Of a stretch of 12,500 nt of DNA, positions 1-8,100 are shown piece by piece; within the stretch, counting starts at the first letter, position 1, and the number at the start of each line of letters is the position of its first letter. Under the pieces are notes generated by a model. It was not told the origin of the DNA. It saw nothing but the letters and a program-made list of their open reading frames with translations, and did no database searches. The translations under genes were made by a program, and so were the position numbers. This DNA comes from Chrysomallon squamiferum (lineage: Eukaryota > Mollusca > Gastropoda > Neomphalida > Peltospiridae): assembly GCA_012295275.1 (NCBI GenBank), contig CM022669.1, positions 10,227,449 to 10,239,948 on the forward strand, read 5' to 3'.

Positions 1-60
1 CCATAGCAACCCCTGGAGCAACAATCCTGGAAACCCGCACGGTTATGGATGCTGTGAAAC
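1..60 (+). CDS. Spätzle-like gene, first visible exon (partial)
   Basis: Open in frame 2, starting at the CAT codon at 2, and ending with the CC pair and a split Thr codon before a GTATGT donor. The residues before the cysteines are rich in Asn, Pro and Gly (HSNPWSNNPGNPHGYG), like a flexible linker just before a knot domain. Frame 3 is also open, but joining it to the next exon would need the AG at 456-457 and would lose the first cysteines. Confidence 0.62.
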
Positions 61-748
61 GTATGTATTAACTCTCAGCAACTCTGCTGGCCTCTGTGGC
101 CTTTCTAGCGGCCTAAATATTATATAACAAGTCCGCTAGAAAAGGCCACATGGTGACATAAGAAATGTCTTACATTTGTTTTAACCTATCACAGTTTTGC
201 AAACTGAATAAAAACTCACGTGCAGAATTGTGTATTACTGCTGTCGCTTCGTAGCCAAACTGATGACAGGAGTCGAAAGATTAAAAGACGAACAGAAATT
301 AATGATGTGTTAAGTATTGCTGGTGATAATCTGGTTAGAATGTTTTCAGTTTTCATGTTCTGAACGATTTTATAACAGTGAACAGAAATATAAGTTCTAA
401 CTTGTGTTTTTCTGTTGTTGTTGTTGTTGATGATGATGTTTTTTTGTTTTTTAAGAGAATTTGGTCATTGGGCACCAAATAGGACAGAGTATCATTCTAA
501 ACGTTACACGGTTGTTCACCTGAGGAACATGTACCAGTTTATTCCTGTTGGCAAATGCAAGTATGTATTTTCAAGTTAGACTGTTAATGTAGATGTAGAC
601 ATACATATTCCTGCTTTAAATATAGCAATTTTATTATTTGTATACATACAGACACACATACACAACATAGACACAGACAAATACACACACAGACATATAC
701 ACATACACTCACATATATATATGTATATACACACACACAGACATATGC

Positions 749-797
<49 letters not shown>

Positions 798-913
798 CGT
801 AATAAAATATACACAATGGATTTATTGTGACCCAGATATCACTTTATTTTGTTAATTAATCTGTAAAATTTAATTATCTGTTTTCATTCCTGTTTCTCTT
901 TAATGCATACATC

Positions 914-1000
<87 letters not shown>

Positions 1001-1239
1001 GTATATAAACAAAAACATAACTATTATCTCAACTTCATTATAATTCAACTGACAAAAACAATCTGTTATTCAGAACAGCTTCAGCCTGTGCGACTGGCCA
1101 GTGTGTTCAGATTCTGCGTGTACACTGGATTCTTGTTTATGATGACAGAAGAAAGGCTGTAGGGCCTCCTGTCACCTTCGTGCCAATCAAAATACCATCT
1201 CACTGCGAGTGTCTCAACATCGGCAGATCCAGACCTTAA
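1..1239 (+). CDS. Spätzle-like secreted cystine-knot ligand, last three exons (5' part outside window)
   Basis: Spliced CDS in three segments: 1-60, 456-560 and 1074-1239, ending in TAA. Both donors are GTATGT; the acceptors are a T-rich tract ending AAG at 455 and TTATTCAG at 1073. The joins are in phase (AC+A, AA+A) and give 109 visible residues. The cysteine pattern is CC-x35-C-x5-C-x4-C-x33-C-x-C. Counting from the second Cys, Pro falls at +9, an aromatic (Tyr) at +19, a beta-strand VVHL at +21-24 and YQ at +28/29. The tail KIPSHCEC resembles the IPSCCxC end of insect Spätzle. From family knowledge, Spätzle proteins are secreted pro-proteins cut to release a disulfide-linked dimer that binds Toll receptors. 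The signal peptide, prodomain and cleavage site would lie left of the window. An NRT sequon is present in the second exon. Other cystine-knot families (neurotrophin, IL-17) fit less well. The exon structure is firmer than the family name. Confidence 0.72.
61..455 (+). other. Spätzle-like gene intron (395 bp)
   Basis: GTATGT...AAG intron. It contains a near-perfect inverted repeat close to its 5' end (95-150) and a (TTG)n/(ATG)n tract at about 414-438, followed by the T-rich acceptor tract. No coding potential was seen. Confidence 0.68.
95..150. repeat. Inverted repeat able to form a hairpin, in intron
   Basis: Left arm TGTGGCCTTTCTAGCGG (95-111) pairs with right arm CCGCTAGAAAAGGCCACA (133-150) across a 21-nt AT-rich loop. 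The arms match except for one unpaired base in the T/A run. The arms are GC-rich in otherwise AT-rich DNA, so chance is unlikely. It could be a small foldback element or a structured intronic RNA. The arms are short for a typical miRNA precursor. Confidence 0.75.
456..560 (+). CDS. Spätzle-like gene, middle exon of the knot domain
   Basis: A 105-bp exon of phase 2 at both ends. It follows a T-rich tract and is followed by GTATGT. It encodes 34 whole codons from EFGHWAP to VGKC, with the NRT sequon and the aromatic/hydrophobic strand YTVVHL. It is too short to stand out as an ORF, but its composition is clearly less AT-rich than the flanking introns. Confidence 0.72.
748..794. repeat. (CATA)n followed by (AT)n microsatellite
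   Basis: Uninterrupted CATA units run into an (AT)n tract ending before actcgt. Imperfect CA-rich repeats extend to the left, to about 640. Confidence 0.95.
917..998. repeat. Compound (AC)n(AG)n microsatellite
   Basis: About 14 AC units (917-944) change abruptly to about 27 AG units (945-998). The tract lies in the intron just upstream of the last Spätzle-like exon. Confidence 0.97.
1074..1239 (+). CDS. Spätzle-like gene, last coding exon
   Basis: Begins after TTATTCAG, completes a split Lys codon and then encodes 54 residues to TAA. It carries SACATGQC, a hydrophobic strand (VQILRVHWILVY), a basic turn (DDRRK) and the terminal IPSHCEC, followed by a short basic tail (GRSRP). GC content is well above the surroundings. 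The antisense reading here, which runs on into an Arg/Glu-rich repeat translation, is a shadow. Confidence 0.75.
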
Positions 1240-1268
1240 CTGTGTATGTAGTGTCAGTTTTACTAGGG

Positions 1269-1449
1269 TTTCTTCTTCTTCTTCTTCTTCTTCTTCTTCT
1301 TCTTCTTCTTCTTCTTCTTCTTCTTTTCTTCTTCTTCTTCTTCTTCTTCTTCTTCTTCTTCTTCTTCTTCTTCTTCTTCTTCTTCTTTTTCTTCTTCTCA
1401 TCTTCTTCTTCTTCTTCTTCTTCTTATTATTATTATTATTATTATTATT
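1269..1449. repeat. Long (TTC)n/(GAA)n tract followed by (TTA)n
   Basis: TTC units run to about 1424 with a few interruptions, followed by ATT/TTA units to 1449. The tract starts about 30 bp after the Spätzle-like stop codon and so probably lies in its 3' UTR. It explains the poly-Arg/poly-Glu and poly-Leu/poly-Phe translations on the two strands. A pure polypurine-polypyrimidine tract like this can form triplex DNA. Confidence 0.97.
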
Positions 1450-2689
1450 GCCATTACTACTTTTGCTACCTTACTTCTGGTACTGCTCTACTACTTCTGC
1501 ACAGGGGAGTATCTATTATGAAGCTAATGAAGCTCAAGATTCAGGGACCCTGATCCTAGAGGTGCATCAGAAGCAACTTTAGTCCTCATTTCTTCACATT
1601 TTAATCAAAATCTGAGATGTGTCTAAATTTTTAAAACCTGCCATGGCACATTGACATAGAAGAAGATCAGAATAGTTGCCCTTACCTTGTTGCTGCTTGT
1701 GAAAGACTCCCATAGCTGTTTATGATTAAGGGCCTCAAAAATATAGGTCCACCAATCCTACTAGCTCATAACACAGTTGAAATGATTTCAAGTACCTTTA
1801 AATCACCTAATAATTTGCTATCATTAATTTCTGTAAAAGATATTTTTATATTTTATTTAAAGAATATTATAAATATTTTCAGTATTCTCATGAAAGTTTT
1901 AAACTTGCTATTTATGGCTGTAAGCAGGTTCACAGGAATTATTCTGTTTTCTTCTTTCTTTTTCCAGAAGCTGCTAATACTTAAAACTTGCTCGTTTAAG
2001 CTGCAAACAATCAGTGTTTTTGTTAACCAGTGGAAGTTGTGTTCATCATTATTATCATACAGTGTTTTACTCTTTTGTGAACTGACAATTATCTGTCTGG
2101 GACCTCTGTATTATGGATCTACATTCTGATAGAAAAAACATAATATGGATACTTAAGAAAGTTTCTGCTAGAGATATCCAATCAAGAGATGGCATGTTTA
2201 TAGGTAAATATCTTCACCAGTTGCACAGACAATTGTTCCGATTTTTATTTTATTTTTATGTTAATTGTGTGAGCGTCATTAAATTTTACAAAACTTGACG
2301 GAAATCAGAAGCTGAGGATGAAAATATTCTGAGACAAATAGGGAGACATCTTTATTTACAGAGTGCCCACTGGATGTTGTGTGTAGTGCATTAACCTGAA
2401 ATAATAATTTGAACACTTCAAAAATATATAGATATTTGAATGGCAGATAGTTAAAAATGCATATTGACAATCTTAATCATTTCTTTTTTTAATTATTATT
2501 ATTATTATTAATTTATAACTTTTTTCTTCTTTTTTTTCTACAGAAAAGTATTCCTTTATCGTGTATATTAAAAATATTTTGTAACTGATATGACTGAGCC
2601 GTCAGATCTGCTACATTATACTGAAGTAATATCATGTTGATTTTATGTTGTGTTGCTCAGTTGTAAGTTTACAGTCCTAAAACATGTAT

Positions 2690-2695
2690 AATAAA
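2690..2695 (+). terminator. Candidate poly(A) signal of the Spätzle-like gene
   Basis: First canonical AATAAA on the + strand after the stop codon. It would give a long 3' UTR of about 1.45 kb. ATTAAA variants at 2278 and near 2566 are alternatives. Confidence 0.35.
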
Positions 2696-2991
2696 ATTCT
2701 CCATGCTTACCTGTCAAAACCTTTAAGTCCACATTTGCAAAGTCAACAAGGCTTTTTATTCACACTTAAGAAAAACAACATAAATTTGGCCCAGTTATGT
2801 CATTAAAACCATGTAAATTAGAACTTGAATTGTACTGCATTAATTTAAGGATAAAGTTTTTCGTTTTAGTTAGATGTATGGTTTATACACACAAATATAG
2901 GAAGTTTTAAAGATGTCAAATATTTTAATTTACTGGATTTCAAACAAAATACAGATTTTTTTTATTGTTGTCCTTTTTTCTTTTTTTTGTC

Positions 2992-3007
2992 GGGGGGGTG
3001 GGGAGGG
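2992..3007 (+). other. Potential G-quadruplex between the convergent genes
   Basis: GGGGGGGTGGGGAGGG contains four runs of three or more G with one-base loops. It directly follows a T/C-rich tract (2957-2989) and is the only such G-run noticed in the window. Confidence 0.6.
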
Positions 3008-3244
3008 TTAATTAGTTGACCACAGCTGACACCTACCACAGTTAAACAAAATACTCTGAAAACATCAACATTTTTAATGCATTTTTGCTTGTACAGTATA
3101 AAAGACCTTTACACTGATTAAAAAATTTCTTTCATTATTTTATCGCAGTTAGCCCATCTTTTTATTTGATTTGATATTCTGATGCTGGTTTTAAAAAATA
3201 TACACACTTAATAATAAATACAGTTTTTTTTTTTTATGTTAAAA

Positions 3245-3250
3245 TTTATT
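3245..3250 (-). terminator. Candidate poly(A) signal of PDE12
   Basis: AATAAA on the - strand, about 100 bp after the PDE12 stop codon and the first one encountered. A genomic A-run on that strand (about 3225-3237) follows and could mimic a poly(A) tail in oligo-dT-primed cDNA. Confidence 0.55.
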
Positions 3251-3348
3251 CTTCTTTAACAGAATAACATTAAGAACATAATTAACAATCACACATTGAC
3301 CAGTTACATCACAATGTCTTCATAAGTAAGTTTATAAATATATATACA

Positions 3349-3614
3349 TTATATATCTTTCCATTTTAAATCACAAATAACTGCAATGTGGTCAGAGGGA
3401 TGGACAATACTTGGCAATGCCACATGCATGGTTACTTCTAAGTGGTCAAACATGGGTATGACACGATCAACACTTAGTTTAGTGGAGTCTGAGAAAATGT
3501 AATCTAGCGCCCCAAAGAAACTGTTAGTGAAGTTTGTGTATTCTGGATAGCCACACGAGCTGATTAGTTTCAGACTGTGCTCTAGATCAAGTTGAATGTA
3601 TCGGTCTTCTCCTC
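3349..3614 (-). CDS. PDE12: PDE12 exon 6: SDHI motif and C-terminus
   Basis: Encodes residues 509-595 and the TAA. It carries SCGYPEYTNF, GALDYIF, LPSIVHPSDHIAV (Asp582/His583) and the DLKWKDI end. The acceptor is GTTTTCAG. Confidence 0.96.
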
Positions 3615-5091
3615 CTGAAAACAGCAAAATAAAATATTTAATTACACATACAGTTTGTATGTCATGTTTTTAACAGTCGAGAGAATAGGCTAATAGTTTA
3701 AAGATATAAATGTAACATATTCCAAAACAGAAATACTGTTTGTTTGACATACTTGTTTAAATTTGATTACATATGTTTGTAATTATTTTTAATAGTCTAC
3801 ATAAAATGGTCTAATACTCTACAGATACAAATATAATATTATGTCAAAAAAGACAGATTTGTTTAAAATACATATTACTGTTATGTGCATCAAGGATAAG
3901 TATTTATTTGAAGCAAAAATAAATGTATATTTTTGTAAATTTTGCATAAATAATTATAGTTATTATGTTTCAAATATATTTGACATTTTAAATTGTTAAA
4001 ATATTTTTCAAATGTTTATTTTTCAAAACAATAATACCAAAATTATGATTTAAAAAGTAAATTTTATTTTAAAGCAATCAAAGATTCAAAACCTAAGAAA
4101 AAACAAAAAAAGAGAAAAATTTAAGCCATAGAAAAATAATAAAAAATAAAATAAAAAAATTAAAATAAAATGTGGTACTTTTCACTCATTAATAGATATC
4201 ATCATATATTTACTTTAAAAATAAAACTATACAATCAGAAAAACCAGATGAAAACAACAATAGTCTTGTTCCCTACTGATATTTACTTATTTACTTATTA
4301 CAACATATTTATGCATCACCTTTTCCATACTAAGTAAGTACAAGGGTGATTTACAGTGTAAACTAATGAACTAAAATACAAAAAGACATGGACACAAACA
4401 TATTAAAATAAATGTAAACATAATGGTGAACACGTCAAAAATAAATGAGATGTATTTAAAAACTGTTTAAAATAATTAACAGACTGATTGAACATTTTAA
4501 ACATGTTCACAGTTAAGTGACAAACCTGACTTCCAGCTGTGGTGGTCAGCTCTGACCTTCCCGGTGGTTATCAGTTCTACAGCCCCAGTCTCTGGTGACG
4601 AGTTAAAATCACCACAAAAAATAACTGCTGACGTTTTGCCCTGTTAAATTGACAACATTTTAAAACAATAAATTATTTAAATAATTTTGTCTAGTATCAT
4701 TTTTATCACAGGAAATCAAGAAATGAAATTAAAGTATTCTCCCTAAGTACTCTGCACTTTTAAAACAATTACTGCTTATTTAAATACTACGTTCTAATAC
4801 CATTTTTATCCATGGATATCAAGAAATGAAATTAAAGTATTTAATCTAAGTACTTTCTATTAACTGATTTACTGAAGGTCGTAGTTTATGCTTTTATTTA
4901 TGGGAATTATATATAGAAGATTCCTTGCTGTATTTAAGAGAGGCATTTATTTGGAGGCTACAGATGATTTTTCTTCCCATTACAAATATAATTTGCAGGA
5001 GTCAGACCACAAATGTTCTAAGATCCAGTTTAACATTAATTCATTAACATAACACATATTGTTTTATAATTATTATTATTATTGTTATTTT

Positions 5092-5122
<31 letters not shown>

Positions 5123-8100
5123 ATGCATATGTGTGTGTGTGTTATTTATATATTTGTTTATTTTTTCAAAAAGAATACATTATAAACAAAAGTGAAATCG
5201 TAGCATCAAAGTATAATGGGAGATAATACAAATACAAAATGCACTAAGAAGAGTAGACACAAAGATATTGTTTTAAAATGTTTGAAAACCAGAAACATTA
5301 CTTAATGTTTTGAGTTAATTTGCAACTGTACATGCAACAAAATAAATATATAAAAATTAATGTAAAATCTGCTTTTTCCATCTAACTTTTACCACTAAAA
5401 AACCCCTTAATTTTCATGTCTTTATCAAGTTATTTTCCAATAAACAGAATATCAGAGCTTGATAAATGCTGAAGATTATAATAAACACTGTAAAGACTGC
5501 AGCCATCACAATCCATTAAGTTACAAAAATAAAGATGCTAGCTTCAAAATGATTGTATTATAACTGCATTGAATAAAAATATACGAGTCTTGAAAAATAA
5601 TCTTTGGTTTTCTTTCAATTACTGAAATAAATATATCATGTAATTAAGAGAAATATTAATGTAGCGATCATTCTAATTTTGTGTTTTACAGTGCATTCAG
5701 ATGGATAAATAGAAATAGATAATAGATATAGATATATACACACCACACATAAGTACATTCATACAATAGTAATTGTACATACATACATACATACAGAGAG
5801 AGAGAGAGAGAGAGAGAATATTACCATTTCACTGAGTTGTCTGCATATCTTCTCTATAAATCTCAGAGACAGCATTGTCTGAATGAGTCGAATGTTGCAG
5901 GCGTCTGGGTGGAAGTACAGGTGTGTGTTAGCGACACACAGACAGTGGTTTGCGTGTTCCTCAGACTCCAACACAGTGACCTGCAGAGCGGTAGATCGCT
6001 GATCCAGGGCTTCCTTCAGAGCTGGCTTAGTGCACACCATGTCACTGATATCCTTGTTTATGTCATCCTCGTACAGAAATGTGGATAGAATGACGTCTTT
6101 TTGGTCAAGAAGTCTTGTAGAAGATTTTGTAAACAGAAGAAAAGTTAAAACAACATATTTTTAAGAAATGATATATTTAGGGAAGGTTTATAGATTTTTT
6201 TTTTTTTCTTTATAATTAGTTTGAAAATAATAATAAAAATAAGTTTAATAATATGAGTAAAAATGTTTTTAAAAATAATATTTACATATTCAATATGAGA
6301 ATAATAATATTTGAAATAAATTATAAACACAAAAATATAAACATTAAAAATAAAAACAATTTATGCATTATTTATAACTGAAATATGTATTTATTAAAAT
6401 ATATTGATTACTGAATAGTAAACATGCATCTTAATTTACATATTTTTTTAATTTAAAAGCAATAGTTTATCTGATTAATTGCCTTAGGATTAGAAAAACA
6501 ACAGCCTGGTTTATTTAGTGTTTTTTTTTAATTATACATTTATTTGATTTTTTTTCTTTTTTTTTGCTCTTTCTGTTACAAAAAAATAAGAAAACAAATA
6601 AATTATTAATAATATAAAATACAAACAAATTACAAATGAGTCTGTAAATTTTAAATAAAATTCAATAAATACAAAAAAATTAAGCTCACTTAAATTTTGA
6701 TCTTCTGTAGAATGTCGCTGATCCTTCTGCAACTTCCCCGCCTTTCAGTTTGAGCCACCCACCATATTCCAGTAAATCCAGGGCTGGCAAGAGGCAGCCC
6801 TTAAAAACTCTTCTATCTACTTCTTGTAGACAGATGATATCAGCCTTGTACCCTGAAAAGTTAAAAGTCAGGAAGAATAAAACAAGTTATCTGTGTAATG
6901 TACATCCTGGTGATATCATTAAAGAGATGATAAAACATACACATTGGGGCTAGAATCATAATACTATAAACTGAAGAATATTCTGAAGAAACTAGATGTT
7001 GTTTCTCTATATCTAAACAGTAAAATATTTCTATTATAATATTATTATAATTCAGTTTAAATTATATTTAAAATTAATTTTAAAATATTCTTTTCTAATG
7101 CTATTCCAACATGTTTAAAAAAACAAAGAAAATTAGAATATTTTCGATACCAATCATGTATCATTTTACTTTAAGATGCATTTTCAAACTTACCACATAT
7201 TTCTTTCAGTAAAAGTTGTTTTCTGTAGTCTATGGCTAAGGCATAAGGTGGACAATAGCTGAACAGATTTTCACGACTGAAGTCTGAATCTGCATACAAG
7301 TCAGCCAAAATGTTGTACGACATCACACGAAAACTTGAACATAAAACAAAATAACACTGATAGTGACATCAAAAGTAAATAAGAAACAAAATCTTGCAAA
7401 AATATGACTTTTTTAAATATAGATACCTCTCTGTCTATTCTGGATTTTAGGTGTGTGTGTGTGTGTGTGTCAAACACTGCTTCCAAAAACTTAAAATGCA
7501 GGTCACCACCAGTTTCCAGACTTGTTGTACAAATGGTCTACAGATATAAGACAAAGCCCTGAGTTTCAAAAATAATTCTAACATTGGAAATATATAATGA
7601 ATGTCTGAATGAGAACTGTTAAAGTTCTTCAGTTATGGGTGAAAGAGGTGCTGTTGGTTTCTGTCTATTAATCTGCTATATAAAAATGTATTTATTTATT
7701 GCACATTTTGGATAATATATTTAAAAATATGAATACTTCATAAATCAGAGCTCCATCTAAAAAAAAAAGATTTTAATTTTAAAAAAATTAAAATTAAAAT
7801 TATTTTTTACAAATTTAAAAAAAATATATATATACTGTTTTACTATCAGTAAAAAATACTAATTCTGCTGGACTACTCTTAATGACACTACCAACAGTAA
7901 TTTCATATTATTATGGTTGTTGTTGTTGTTGACACTGTTACGGTTTTGGAGTTATTATTTGTTATTTATTGTTGTTAATGTCATCATCATTGTTATTGCT
8001 GGTAATTCACAATTATTTATGGAACAAAAAATATATTGTGTTCACTAACCAGGTGAGTGTAGTTAGACAATTTGTATCTAATTTTAGATCAAAACTCAAG

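Larger units (their letters stand above)
561..1073 (+). other. Spätzle-like gene intron (513 bp), microsatellite-rich
   Basis: GTATGT...CAG intron. It carries CA/TA/CATA-type repeats from about 640 to 794 and a compound (CA)n(GA)n tract about 75 bp upstream of the acceptor. Short antisense ORFs rich in Cys, Tyr and Val here are translations of the repeats. Confidence 0.7.
1450..3244. other. Probable 3' UTR and convergent intergenic region, no gene seen
   Basis: AT-rich DNA with stop codons in all frames at short intervals. The open stretches at 1722-2129 and 2113-2298 have random-looking, hydrophobic AT-driven composition, no conserved motif and no convincing splice context. The left part probably belongs to the 3' UTR of the + strand gene. 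The region ends near the poly(A) signal of the - strand gene. Confidence 0.6.
3615..4525 (-). other. PDE12 intron 5 (911 bp)
   Basis: A GTTTGT...TTTTCAG intron, extremely AT-rich at 4020-4260. It contains a decayed retroelement-like tail and an old two-unit tandem duplication. Confidence 0.87.
4641..5824 (-). other. PDE12 intron 4 (1184 bp) with repeats
   Basis: A GTAATA...AACAG intron. Just inside its donor are (TC)n and (GTAT)n on the sense strand. A (TG)n tract on the + strand lies at 5096-5140, and an old two-unit tandem duplication sits at the acceptor side. Confidence 0.86.

Noticed and set aside
3-60. Frame 3 reading of the first segment (ATPGATILETRTVMDAVK)
   Set aside because: It can be joined in phase by using the AG at 456-457, but it loses the CC pair whose spacing to later cysteines fits the cystine knot.
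1-1239. IL-17 or neurotrophin identity for the cystine-knot protein
   Set aside because: The CxC ending is shared, but the IL-17 AxCxCxxC core and neurotrophin GC-G-D-HW motifs are absent. The Pro, aromatic and YQ positions fit Spätzle better.
1081-1401. - strand ORF with long Arg and Glu runs
   Set aside because: It is the antisense of the last Spätzle-like exon joined to a translation of the GAA repeat.
1209-1553. + strand ORF with Leu, Phe, Ser and Tyr runs
   Set aside because: It is a translation of the TTC/TTA microsatellite in the wrong frame relative to the real exon.
1722-2129. 135-residue + strand ORF
   Set aside because: The composition is AT-driven and hydrophobic without motifs, and its length is only mildly unusual for such DNA. 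It lies in the probable 3' UTR.
5837-6088. + strand ORF over PDE12 exon 4
   Set aside because: It is an antisense shadow of the clearly conserved exon on the - strand.
6750-6953. + strand ORF over PDE12 exon 3
   Set aside because: It is an antisense shadow; the opposite strand carries LQEVD in a proper exon.
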